Source: Pseudonocardia xinjiangensis
Lineage (GTDB): Bacteria; Actinomycetota; Actinomycetes; Mycobacteriales; Pseudonocardiaceae
Assembly (NCBI RefSeq): GCF_012911925.1
Contig: NZ_JAAXKY010000069.1
Coordinates: 1 to 37,430, forward strand
DNA: 37,430 nucleotides
Direction: 5' to 3'
This document shows positions 8,872-17,900 of the stretch, one piece after another. A model generated the notes under the pieces. The model was not told the DNA's origin. It made no database searches and saw only the letters and a list, made by a program, of their open reading frames with translations. Both the position numbers and the translations under genes were made by a program. Every line of letters begins with the position of its first letter. Positions within the stretch are counted from its first letter, which is position 1.

Positions 8872-10329
8872 TCACGCCACGCGGCGCAGCAGCGCGAGGA
8901 ACATGGCGTCGGTCCCCTGCCGGTGCGGCCACAGCTGCACCGTGGGGCCGTCGCCGAGGTCGGGCACACCGGGCAGGTACTCCCGGGCATCGAGCCGTTC
9001 CACGTCCGGGTGCTTGCGCAGCACACCCGTGAGCACGCCCACCGTCTCGGCCAGGTGGGGCGAACAGGTGACGTAGGCCACCACCCCGCCGGGCCGGACG
9101 TGGCGCAGCGCCGCCGTCAACAGCTCCCGCTGGAGCTTCGTCAGCCCCGACACGTCCTCCGGCCGCCGCCGCCAGCGTGCCTCCGGGCGACGCCGCAACG
9201 CACCGAGGCCGGTGCAGGGGGCGTCCACCAGCACGCGGTCGTACGCACCGTCGGGGAGCGGGGCCTCCCGGCCGTCGGCCACGTGGACGGTCACCGGGAG
9301 CCCGTCGACGGCCCGGCGCACCAGGTCGGCGCGGTGGGTGCTCACCTCCACGGCGTCCACCTCCACCCCGTCGAGCCCGGCCAGCCCACCGAGCAGCGCG
9401 GCCTTGCCGCCGGGGCCGGCACACAGATCCAGCCACCGGCCGGTGTCCGTGCCGGTGAGCCCGGCCCGCGACAGGGCGAGCGCCACCAGCTGGCTGCCCT
9501 CGTCCTGCACCACGGCGAGGCCTTCGTTCACCGCGTCCAGCTCGCCGATGGCGCCGCTGCCCGGCTCGAGGTGCACGCCGTACGGGGAGTACGGGGCCTC
9601 CTCCCCGCCGGTCACCAGGGCCAGCTCGGCCGCGGTGATCTCACCCGGCCGCGCCAGCAGGTGCACGGCGGGGCGCGCGTCGTCGGCCGCGAGTGCGGCG
9701 TCGAGCTCCTCCGGGGCACCGAGCGCGTCGGCGAACGCCTGGGCGATCCAGCGGGGGTGGGCGTGCGCCATCGCCGCGTGGCCCACCGGGTCCTCGGCGG
9801 CCGGCGGCGCCAGGCGTTCCACCCAGGCCTGCTCGTCGTGCTCCCCCACCCTGCGCAGGATCGCGTTGACGAACCCCGCGGCCCGGGTGCCCGCATCGCC
9901 GCGCACGAGCTCCACCGTGGTGTCGACGGCGGCGTGCGGCGGGATCCGGGTGCGCAGCAGCTGGTAGGCCCCGAGCCGGAGCGCGTCGAGCAGCGGCGGT
10001 TCGACCCGGATCAGCGGCCGGTCGGTGCAGGCCTCGAGAATCGCGTCGAGCAGCCCCTTGGCCCGCAGCGTGCCGTAGCCGAGCTCGGTGGCCAGCGCCG
10101 CTTCCCGGTCGTGCAGCCCGTGGCGCCGCAGGATCGACGGGAGGGCGAGGTTGGCGTAGGCGTCGCGGACCCGCACGGAGGTGAGCAGGTCGAGCGCGGC
10201 CTGCCGGGCCGGGTCCGGTTCCGGGGGCCGGGGTGGTCCGCTGCGCCCGCGCGGCGGACCGGCGGTGCGGTGGCCGCCCGGCGACGGAGCACCCGCTCGC
10301 CGGCGCGGCCGGCGGCCCGGCGCGCTCAC
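8872..10329 (-). CDS. rsmB: 16S rRNA (cytosine(967)-C(5))-methyltransferase
   Basis: Methylates C967 of 16S rRNA using S-adenosylmethionine. After a basic, Pro/Arg-rich leader (1-40) comes the NusB-like RNA-binding domain (about 41-170; RQAALDLLTSVRVRDAYANLAL, FVNAILRRVGE). The Rossmann methyltransferase follows with LDLCAGPGGKAALLG (SAM loop), VLVDAPCTGLGALRRRPEARW (first catalytic Cys) and VAYVTCSPHLAETVGVL (second Cys, the nucleophile-type TC motif). The length is 485 residues. The GTG start at 10329 overlaps the TGA of a 25-codon mini-ORF (GTGA) and has no ribosome site of its own. It is probably translated by re-initiation, or the mini-ORF is its true N-terminus separated by a frameshift. 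Confidence 0.95.
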   Translation of the reverse strand: MSAPGRRPRRRAGAPSPGGHRTAGPPRGRSGPPRPPEPDPARQAALDLLTSVRVRDAYANLALPSILRRHGLHDREAALATELGYGTLRAKGLLDAILEACTDRPLIRVEPPLLDALRLGAYQLLRTRIPPHAAVDTTVELVRGDAGTRAAGFVNAILRRVGEHDEQAWVERLAPPAAEDPVGHAAMAHAHPRWIAQAFADALGAPEELDAALAADDARPAVHLLARPGEITAAELALVTGGEEAPYSPYGVHLEPGSGAIGELDAVNEGLAVVQDEGSQLVALALSRAGLTGTDTGRWLDLCAGPGGKAALLGGLAGLDGVEVDAVEVSTHRADLVRRAVDGLPVTVHVADGREAPLPDGAYDRVLVDAPCTGLGALRRRPEARWRRRPEDVSGLTKLQRELLTAALRHVRPGGVVAYVTCSPHLAETVGVLTGVLRKHPDVERLDAREYLPGVPDLGDGPTVQLWPHRQGTDAMFLALLRRVA

Positions 10330-10403
10330 GCCACTGTCCAGGACGCGGGAGCGGGGGTGCCGGACGCGGGGCGCCGGGTGCCGGAGTCGGCTGGGGTGCT
10401 CAT
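10326..10403 (-). CDS. 25-codon mini-ORF bridging fmt and rsmB
   Basis: Its ATG (10403-10401) overlaps the fmt TGA as ATGA, and its TGA (10328-10326) overlaps the rsmB GTG as GTGA. It encodes 25 residues, starting MSTPADSGTRRPASG and ending ASWTVA, rich in Pro, Ser, Thr and Ala. GGGAGG lies about 10 nt upstream of its ATG, inside the end of fmt, whereas rsmB itself has no such site. So ribosomes could load here and pass to rsmB. Alternatively a single indel has split off the rsmB N-terminus. No known domain is visible. Confidence 0.5.
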   Translation of the reverse strand: MSTPADSGTRRPASGTPAPASWTVA

Positions 10404-11335
10404 GTCAGGAGGCCTCCCGGCTCGATGTGTGCCCCGCGTGCCCAGTCCGGCGCCGGCATCGCCCGCTTGCCCACCGGTTGCACCTCGCCCAGCTGCAGGG
10501 GCGCTCCCACGGTACCGACGAGCACCCGGCGCTTCTCCACGTGCAGCTCGCCGGGCTTGAGCACCACGGGCTCGGTAGCCGGCACGGCGGCGACGGGGCC
10601 GAGCCCGAGCCGCTCACCGCGGAAGGTGGTCCAGGCACCGGGCTCCGGGGTGACCGACCGGATCAGCCGGTCGATGGCCAGCGGCGGGGCGCCCCAGTCG
10701 ATGCGCGCGTCGGCGGTGGTCACCTTGGGCGCGCGCGAGACACCCTCGGCCGGCTGGGGCCGGGGCCGCAGTGTGCCGTCGGCGATGCCGTCCATCGTGG
10801 CCACCAGCAGCGCCGCGCCGGAGACCGCCAGCCGCCCGAGCAGGTCGCCCGCCGTGTCGGCCGGACCGACGGGCTCGGTGACCACACCGAAGGTCGGCCC
10901 GGTGTCCATGCCCTCCTCCAGGAGGAACGTGGTGGCCCCGGTGACCTCGTCGCCGTGACGCACGGCGGCCTGCACCGGGGCCGCACCGCGCCACGCCGGC
11001 AGCAGCGAGAAGTGCAGGTTGACCCACCCCCGGCGCGGGATGTCGAGCGTGGCCCGCGGGATGAGCGCGCCGTAGGCGACCACCGGGCAGCAGTCCGGCG
11101 CGATCTCGGCGAGCTCCGCCCGGAACGCCGGGTCCGACGGCCGGGCGGGGGTCAGCACGGGGATCCCGGCCTCGTCGGCGAGCGCGCCGACGGGCGACCG
11201 CACGAGCTTGCGGCCCCGCCCTGCGGGGGCGTCGGGACGGGTGACCACGGCGGCCACCTCGTGCCGTGACGAACCGAGCAGCGCCCGCAGGGACGGCACC
11301 GCAGGCTCGGGGGTCCCGGCGAACACCAGTCTCAC
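10400..11335 (-). CDS. fmt: Methionyl-tRNA formyltransferase
   Basis: Formylates initiator Met-tRNA using 10-formyltetrahydrofolate. The N-terminal hydrolase domain (about 1-190) starts MRLVFAGTPEPAVPSLRALL. It has the catalytic triad Asn106, His108 and Asp144 (VNLHFSLLPAWRGAAPV, EEGMDTGP). The C-terminal OB-like tRNA-binding domain (about 205-300) has RLIRSVTPEPGAWTTFRGERL. The length of 311 residues is typical. The GTG start lies 6 nt after the def stop, and its own stop overlaps the mini-ORF ahead of rsmB. def-fmt is the classical pairing, because Def removes the formyl group that Fmt adds. Confidence 0.97.
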   Translation of the reverse strand: MRLVFAGTPEPAVPSLRALLGSSRHEVAAVVTRPDAPAGRGRKLVRSPVGALADEAGIPVLTPARPSDPAFRAELAEIAPDCCPVVAYGALIPRATLDIPRRGWVNLHFSLLPAWRGAAPVQAAVRHGDEVTGATTFLLEEGMDTGPTFGVVTEPVGPADTAGDLLGRLAVSGAALLVATMDGIADGTLRPRPQPAEGVSRAPKVTTADARIDWGAPPLAIDRLIRSVTPEPGAWTTFRGERLGLGPVAAVPATEPVVLKPGELHVEKRRVLVGTVGAPLQLGEVQPVGKRAMPAPDWARGAHIEPGGLLT

Positions 11336-11341
11336 CGGCCG

Positions 11342-11890
11342 CTACCTGACCTTGCCGAAGATGGGATGGGGGCTGACCTTGACCTGCGGCGCGGGCGAGC
11401 CGAACCACTCGGCCGCGCGGATCTCCGCCATGGCCTGCCTGCGGGTCTCCTGGTCGAGGCGGTCGACGAACAGCACGCCGTCGAGGTGGTCGGTCTCGTG
11501 CTGGATGCACCGGGCCAGCCGCTCGCTGCCCTCGACGGTGACCGGCTCACCGTGCTCGTTCCAGCCGTGGGCCACCACGTGCAGGTGCCGCCGGCAGTCC
11601 CAGCGCAGCCCGGGGATCGACAGGCACCCCTCCGGCCCCGTCTGCTCCTCGTCGCCCACCACCTCGAAGGTGGGGTTGACCAGGTGGCCCGCGAACCCGT
11701 CGCAGTCGTAGGTGAACACCCGCAGCCCGACGCCGAGCTGGGGCGCCGCGAGCCCGGCGCCACCCTCGTCGTGCATCGTGTCGGTGAGGTCGGCGACCAG
11801 CTTGCGCAGCTCCGCGTCGAAGGTGGTGACCTCGACGGCGGGCGTGCGCAGCACCGGGTCACCGAAGAGCCTGATGGGCTGGACGGACAC
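11342..11890 (-). CDS. def: Peptide deformylase
   Basis: Removes the N-formyl group from nascent proteins. The three signature motifs are complete: GAGLAAPQLG (45-54), EGCLSIPG (87-94, metal Cys89) and QHETDHLDG (130-138, metal His131 and His135, catalytic Glu132). The 182 residues are normal for a type I enzyme. The C-terminal PHPIFGKVR tail is of the actinobacterial kind. The GTG start at 11890 gives MSVQPIRLFGDPVLR and is preceded by GAGGAG. Upstream extensions in frame have no ribosome site and low-complexity sequence. It is followed by fmt after 6 nt, so the two form one unit. Confidence 0.96.
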   Translation of the reverse strand: MSVQPIRLFGDPVLRTPAVEVTTFDAELRKLVADLTDTMHDEGGAGLAAPQLGVGLRVFTYDCDGFAGHLVNPTFEVVGDEEQTGPEGCLSIPGLRWDCRRHLHVVAHGWNEHGEPVTVEGSERLARCIQHETDHLDGVLFVDRLDQETRRQAMAEIRAAEWFGSPAPQVKVSPHPIFGKVR

Positions 11891-12023
11891 GGATCTCCTC
11901 GCGGACGACAGCGGACGGGACGGCAGCGGATCGGACGGGAACGGGCGGCACGGCCACCGGCAGACATCGATTCTGCCACGGGGACCCCGGCCGGACGGAC
12001 GCCGCGGGGGCGCCGCCGCGGTG

Positions 12024-14105
12024 TCAGCCGATCTCGACGGGGTCGAGACGCACCCGCACCGGATCGGGCACCTTGCGGGCGGTGCGCGCGGCCTGCGCGG
12101 CGTGCAGAGCCGCGGCCATCGCACGCCCGTCGGCCCGCGGCACGCGCAGCAGCGCCCGCTCCCGGACCTCCGGCGGCTCGTCGCCCGCGGCGATGCCGAC
12201 CGGGTCGAGCTCGACGGGGCCGAGCACCTCGACGACCGCCGGCAGCTCCGCGAGCATGTCGGCGACGGCGCCGGCCGTGCCCTCCACGGTGGCCATCCGC
12301 ACGGCGGGTGGGAAGCCGACCTCGGCCCGGGACGCGAGCTCGGCCGCGGCATGCCCGGCGGGATCCCAGCGCACGAGGGCCTGCACCACCGGGATCGCGG
12401 TGTCGGCCATCACGACGACGCGGCCTCCCTCGGTGTGCGGGACGACGAGCGCCGCGGCGGCGAACCAGCGCCGCAGGGTCTCCTCGGCCACGCGCAGGTC
12501 GGGGCGGGACAGCATCGCCCACCCGTCGAGCAGCAGGGCGGCGCCGTAGCCGCCCGCGGCGCGCGGCTCGGCGCCGGGGGTGGCGACCACCAGCTCCGGC
12601 TGGGCGGCCACCTCCGCGAGCACGGGGGCACCGCCACCTGAGGTCCGCACCGCGGTGCCGGGGAACGCCCGCCCGAGCTCCTCGGCGGTGCGTCCGGACC
12701 CGACCACCCCGGCCCGCAGCCTGCGCGACCCGCACGCCGGGCAGCGGAACGCGCTGTCGGGCCGGCCGCACCAGCGGCAGTGCGGCAGCCCGGCGGCGTC
12801 GTCGTGGGCACCGTCGCGCCCGCGCCGGCCGGTGAGCCCGAGCGGCCCGGCACAGTGGCGGCAGCGGGCCGTCTCGCGGCAGGTGCCGCAGGCGAGCCAG
12901 GGCAGGTATCCGGCGCGCGGGACCTGCACCAGCACCGGTCGGCCCGCGCCCAGCGCGGCGCGGGCGGCCTCGAAGGCCAGGTGCGGCAGCCGGGCCGCGC
13001 GCGAGTCGGGGTCGCGGACGAGCTGCGCGTCGGTCTCGCCGAGCGCGGTGATCCGCGGCATCGCCGCGCGCACCGTGGCGCGCTCGGCGACGACCTCCCG
13101 GGCCCAGCCCGACCCGACGAGCACGTGCGCCTCGGCGGTGCGGGCGAACCCGCCCACCAGCAGAGCCGCTCCCGCGCTGTGGGCGCGCAGCACGAGGACG
13201 TCGCGGACGTGCGGGTACGGTGCCCGCGGTTCGGAGTGCAGGTCGTCGCCGTCGTCCCAGACGGCGAGCAGCCCGAGGCGGTCGACGGGGGCGAACGCCG
13301 CCGACCGGGTGCCCACGACGACCCGGACGTGGCCACGGCGCACCGCGAGCCAGCGCCGGTACCGCTCCGCAGGACCCAGCTCGGCGGTGAGCGCGACCAC
13401 GCCGTCGGCCCCGAGCCGGGCGGCGCACGCGGCGTGCAGCGCCGCGACGTCACGCTGGTCGGGGACGACCAGCACGGCACCGCGCCCCGCCGCGACGGTG
13501 GCCGCGGCCGCCTCGGCGAGCCGTTCGGGCCAGCACTCCCCCGGCAGCGCCTGCCACACCGCGTGGGCGGTGCGGCCGCGGGCGAGCGCGTCGAGCAGGG
13601 CCGCCCCGTGCTGGTAGCGCCGCCACGCGGCCGGCTCGACCGGGCCGGCACCCGGCGCGGCGGCCGGGGCGGGTGCCGGCTCGGTGCTGCCCTCAGCCGG
13701 CGCCGCAACGTCCACCGCGGCGGCCTCCGCCTTGGCGTGCCGCGGCGGCACGGCGAGGCGCAGGACGTCGGCGAGCACCCCGGCGTACCGGTCGGCCACC
13801 GCGCGGCACAGCGCGGCGACCTCCGGGGTGAGCACGGGCTCGGGTGACACCACCTTCTCCACCCAGGCGAGCTTGCCGGTGTGGGGCGACTCGGCCAGCC
13901 GCTCCAGCAGGTAGCCGTCGACCAGCCGCCCGGCGAAGCGCACCCGCAGCCGCACTCCCGGCACCGCGACCGCGGCGAGGTGCTCGGGGACGCGGTAGTC
14001 GAAGGGGCGGTCCAGGTGGGCGAGCGCGACGTCGACCGCGACCCGGGCCACCGGCAGCTCGGCGGCAGGCCGCCACTCACCACGGTTGCGGCCCGGTCGC
14101 GCCAC
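12024..14105 (-). CDS. priA: Probable replication restart protein PriA (helicase motifs lost)
   Basis: Actinobacterial PriA homologue, 693 residues, thought to help reload the replisome at collapsed forks. The N-terminal DNA-binding part is typical (VARVAVDVALAHLDRPFDYRVP, 19-40, and VRLRVRFAGRLVDGYLLERL, 51-70). The helicase motifs are degenerate: no GxGKT at the expected place (about 185-210), and AVWDDGDDLH (281-290) where the DEAH-like box should be. The zinc module is intact, with eight cysteines (406, 409, 415, 418, 443, 446, 455, 458). I chose the GTG at 14105 because AGGAGG lies 6 nt upstream and the length fits mycobacterial PriA. An in-frame ATG at 14306 would add 67 low-complexity residues. 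Loss of ATPase motifs is, from memory, common in actinobacteria. Confidence 0.9.
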   Translation of the reverse strand: MARPGRNRGEWRPAAELPVARVAVDVALAHLDRPFDYRVPEHLAAVAVPGVRLRVRFAGRLVDGYLLERLAESPHTGKLAWVEKVVSPEPVLTPEVAALCRAVADRYAGVLADVLRLAVPPRHAKAEAAAVDVAAPAEGSTEPAPAPAAAPGAGPVEPAAWRRYQHGAALLDALARGRTAHAVWQALPGECWPERLAEAAAATVAAGRGAVLVVPDQRDVAALHAACAARLGADGVVALTAELGPAERYRRWLAVRRGHVRVVVGTRSAAFAPVDRLGLLAVWDDGDDLHSEPRAPYPHVRDVLVLRAHSAGAALLVGGFARTAEAHVLVGSGWAREVVAERATVRAAMPRITALGETDAQLVRDPDSRAARLPHLAFEAARAALGAGRPVLVQVPRAGYLPWLACGTCRETARCRHCAGPLGLTGRRGRDGAHDDAAGLPHCRWCGRPDSAFRCPACGSRRLRAGVVGSGRTAEELGRAFPGTAVRTSGGGAPVLAEVAAQPELVVATPGAEPRAAGGYGAALLLDGWAMLSRPDLRVAEETLRRWFAAAALVVPHTEGGRVVVMADTAIPVVQALVRWDPAGHAAAELASRAEVGFPPAVRMATVEGTAGAVADMLAELPAVVEVLGPVELDPVGIAAGDEPPEVRERALLRVPRADGRAMAAALHAAQAARTARKVPDPVRVRLDPVEIG

Positions 14106-14398
14106 AGAACCTCCTCGCTGCGGGCCGCCCGGTCTACCAGACACCGCCGGCGGCGGCGCGTCGGCGACGGCACCGTCGACCGGGCCGGGCACGCCGGGCA
14201 GCGCGGTGCCCTCCGGCGCCCTCTCGACCTCGGAGGGCCGGGCAGGGGCCGGGGACGGCACCGCGCCGGCGGCGCGGGACCGGTGGACCGTGCTGCTGGT
14301 GGTCATGCCGCCATCGTGGGGGCGGCCCCCGACAGTCACGCCGGGTTCAGCGGGCCGCGGTACGGACTTGTCCCCAGGACGGGACCGGGCAGGCCCGC
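14106..14398. other. Gap between metK and priA
   Basis: 293 nt without a convincing gene. It holds the priA ribosome site (AGGAGG just upstream of 14105) and an open frame continuous with priA back to an ATG at 14306. The encoded sequence there is Pro/Ala/Gly-rich and the ribosome site poor. I see no hairpin terminator that I would trust. Confidence 0.4.
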
Positions 14399-15598
<1,200 letters not shown>

Positions 15599-15868
15599 GC
15601 CGTACTCCGTCCGTTCTCGCTCGATCCGCTCTCGCGACCGCAGCTCAGGTGATCTCCGACCGGCCAGCCTAGTGGACGGCCGTGTGCAGCCTCCCAGGAG
15701 TGGCGTTCGGGCGAAATGTGAGGTTCTGGTGACGATCCGCTCACCGAATGCATGCGTGTCACTCTTTCCGGTGATTCCGGTGGGGGCGCCGAATCGGTTT
15801 GCCCGTGGTTCGTTGGGGGCAGCGAGTAACCAGTGCAATGCGGGCCGCCCTGATGGAGGAACGCGACG
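15599..15868. other. Divergent intergenic region metK / SH3-like gene
   Basis: 270 nt holding both divergent promoters. On the minus side TAGGCT (15671-15666) is a plausible -10 for metK without a clear -35. On the plus side the SH3-like gene has a ribosome site GGAGGAA at 15854-15860. There is no riboswitch-like structure and no ORF that I trust. Confidence 0.4.
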
Positions 15869-16261
15869 ATGAACGCCCTCACCTCACTGCGGTATCGCCC
15901 GGGCAGGCGCGAGGCCGCGGTCGGCGCGATGGTCGCGGTCGCCGCGGCCGGGGTCATGGCCTCGGTCGCCGGGGCCGCAGCGGGGGCGGCCGCGCCCGCC
16001 GGCCGGTGCACCGAGAACCTCAACGTCCGCTCCGCACCGGATTCCCGCGCGGAGATCATCGCGGTGTGCACGGCCGGCACCGAGGTGCACGTGGGCGAGA
16101 CCCACGGCGGGTTCGTGCGGCTGGCCGACCTCGGCGGCTGGACGGTGGCGCAGTACGTGACGGTGCCCGCGGTCGCCGCGTCCCTCCCCGTGCAGCGGAC
16201 ACCGGACCAGGACGTGGCCCTCACCCCGCCCCCCACGCCGGAGACCGACTTCCACGGCTGA
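15869..16261 (+). CDS. Small exported SH3-like (SH3_3) domain protein
   Basis: A 130-residue protein with a basic N-terminus (SLRYRPGRREA) and a hydrophobic Ala/Val stretch (about 16-42), which reads as a signal peptide with cleavage near residues 41-44 (AAA-PAG). The mature part contains a bacterial SH3 core, LNVRSAPDSRAEIIAVCTAGTEVHVGE (51-77), then GGFVRLADLGGWTVAQYV (80-97). Cys47 and Cys67 could form a disulfide. A proline-rich tail follows. Such domains often bind cell-wall peptides or proteins; its partner here is unknown. ATG is preceded by GGAGGAA. It is a lone plus-strand gene, convergent with coaBC at 17 nt. Confidence 0.85.
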   Translation: MNALTSLRYRPGRREAAVGAMVAVAAAGVMASVAGAAAGAAAPAGRCTENLNVRSAPDSRAEIIAVCTAGTEVHVGETHGGFVRLADLGGWTVAQYVTVPAVAASLPVQRTPDQDVALTPPPTPETDFHG

Positions 16262-16278
16262 CGCCGCAGACGCGCAGC

Positions 16279-17499
16279 TCAGAGCCGGGCGGCCACGGCG
16301 TCCCAGAGGTACGAGGCCAACAGCGCCTTGGAGCCGGACCCGAGTTCGGTCTCGCTGCCGTCGGCCCCGAGCAACCATCCCGAGTTGTCGGCCACCTCGA
16401 ACGCCTTGCCGTCGCCCACGGCGTTGACGATGAGCAGGTCGCAGCCCTTGCGGGCGAGCTTGGCCCGGCCGTGGTGCAGCGCGTCGCCCGTGGCGTCGCC
16501 GGTCTCGGCCGCGAAGCCGGCCACGATCTGCCCGGGCTCCCGGGCCTGCACGAGCTCGACGAGGATGTCCGGGTTGACGGTCAACGCCAGCGGCTCGGGA
16601 TCGCCGGACCCCTTCTTGATCTTGTGGTCCACGAGCGCGACGGGCCGGAAGTCGGCCACCGCCGCGTTCATCACCACCGCGTCCGAACCCTTGGCGGCGG
16701 CGCGCATCGCGTCGCGCATCTCCCTGGCCGAACCGGCACGCACGACGTCGACCGCGGCCGGGTCGGCCAGATCGGCCGTGTGCCCAGCGACCAGCGTGAC
16801 GGCGGCTCCGCGCTGGGCCGCCACCCTGGCGATGGCGTAGCCCTGCCGGCCCGACGAGCGGTTGCCGAGGTAGCGCACCGGGTCGAGGGCCTCCCGGGTG
16901 CCGCCCGCGGACACGACGACCCGGCGGCCGGACAGGTCGCGGGGCAACGCGTCGCCGCGTTCGAGCAGCAGGCGGGCGAACTCCGCGATCTCGTCGGGGT
17001 CGGGCAGCCGCCCGCGGCCGGTGTCCTTGCCGGTGAGCCGCCCCGAGGCCGGCTCCAGGACGACGACGCCGCGGGAACGCAGCAGCTCGACGTTGGCGCG
17101 CGTGGCCGGGTGATCCCACATCTCGGTGTGCATGGCCGGGGCGAACAGCACCGGGCACCGGGCGGTGAGCAGCGACGCGGTGAGCAGGTCGTCGGCCCGG
17201 CCGGAGGCGGCGCGGGCCATCAGGTCCGCGGTGGCGGGAGCGACGACGACGAGGTCGGCCTCCTGGCCGAGCTTCACGTGCGGCACCGCCGGCACGTCGG
17301 TGAACACGCCGGTGTGCACGGGCTGCCCCGAGAGCGCCTCGAAGGTGGCGGCGCCGACGAACTCCAGGGCGGCGGCGGTGGGCAGCACCCGCACGGAGTG
17401 GCCGCTCTCGGTGAGGCGGCGCAGCAGCTCCGCGCTCTTGTAGGCCGCGATGCCGCCGGCCACCCCGAGCAGCACCCGGGGCCTGGTCAGGGACTCCAT
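16279..17499 (-). CDS. coaBC: Bifunctional phosphopantothenoylcysteine decarboxylase / phosphopantothenate-cysteine ligase
   Basis: Second and third steps of coenzyme A synthesis from phosphopantothenate. The N-terminal flavoprotein CoaC (1-185) has LLGVAGGIAAYKSAELLRRL (FMN), catalytic His74 (VPHVKLG), VVAPATADL and PAMHTEMW (121-128). The C-terminal CoaB ligase (about 190-406) has VVVSAGGTREALDPVRYLGNRSSGRQG (195-220), NAAVADFRP and the KKG loop IKKGSG. Compared with E. coli, the PAMN Asn is His124 here and the active-site-lid Cys is missing (SGRLTGKDTGRGRL, 152-164). From memory these changes are common in actinobacteria. The 406 residues are normal for the family. It lies downstream of rpoZ in the same direction. 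Confidence 0.96.
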   Translation of the reverse strand: MESLTRPRVLLGVAGGIAAYKSAELLRRLTESGHSVRVLPTAAALEFVGAATFEALSGQPVHTGVFTDVPAVPHVKLGQEADLVVVAPATADLMARAASGRADDLLTASLLTARCPVLFAPAMHTEMWDHPATRANVELLRSRGVVVLEPASGRLTGKDTGRGRLPDPDEIAEFARLLLERGDALPRDLSGRRVVVSAGGTREALDPVRYLGNRSSGRQGYAIARVAAQRGAAVTLVAGHTADLADPAAVDVVRAGSAREMRDAMRAAAKGSDAVVMNAAVADFRPVALVDHKIKKGSGDPEPLALTVNPDILVELVQAREPGQIVAGFAAETGDATGDALHHGRAKLARKGCDLLIVNAVGDGKAFEVADNSGWLLGADGSETELGSGSKALLASYLWDAVAARL

Positions 17500-17545
17500 G
17501 CGTGACCTCGCGGCCTCACCACTCGCCTGTGGACTAGCTCGCCCG

Positions 17546-17827
17546 TTACTGCTCGCCCTCGGTGTGCTCGAGCAGACCGGCCTGGATCTCGCGCATGGCG
17601 ATCGAGAGCGGCTTCTCGCGCGGGCCCGGCTCCACGAGCGGGCCGACGTACTCCAGCAGGCCCTCGCCGAGCTGCGAGTAGTAGTCGTTGATCTGGCGGG
17701 CGCGCTTGGCGGCGTAGATCACGAGGGCGTACTTCGAGCTGACCTGGCCCAGCAGGTCGTCGATGGGCGGGTTGGTGATGCCCTCGGGGATGGAACCGGC
17801 AACAGGACCGGTCAGAGGCATGCTCAC
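17546..17827 (-). CDS. rpoZ: DNA-directed RNA polymerase subunit omega
   Basis: Small subunit that helps fold and stabilise the beta' subunit of RNA polymerase. The 93 residues contain ITNPPIDDLLGQVSSKYALVIYAAKRARQINDYYSQL (about 17-53), the conserved omega core, and an acidic C-terminal tail ending EHTEGEQ. AGGAG stands 8 nt before the GTG at 17827; an ATG two codons later (MPLTGPV) is an alternative. The gmk-rpoZ-coaBC order is the classical one in actinobacteria. The gap to gmk is 73 nt. Confidence 0.96.
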   Translation of the reverse strand: MSMPLTGPVAGSIPEGITNPPIDDLLGQVSSKYALVIYAAKRARQINDYYSQLGEGLLEYVGPLVEPGPREKPLSIAMREIQAGLLEHTEGEQ

Positions 17828-17900
17828 GAAGAAGACTCCTGGGTGTGGTCGGGCGTCGGGACCGTGTCACGGACGGACCGGTCACGATGTGACGAGTCCG

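Noticed and set aside
14106..14306. N-terminal extension of priA to the ATG at 14306
   Set aside because: The sequence is low complexity and the start has a poor ribosome site, whereas GTG 14105 has AGGAGG and gives the family length.
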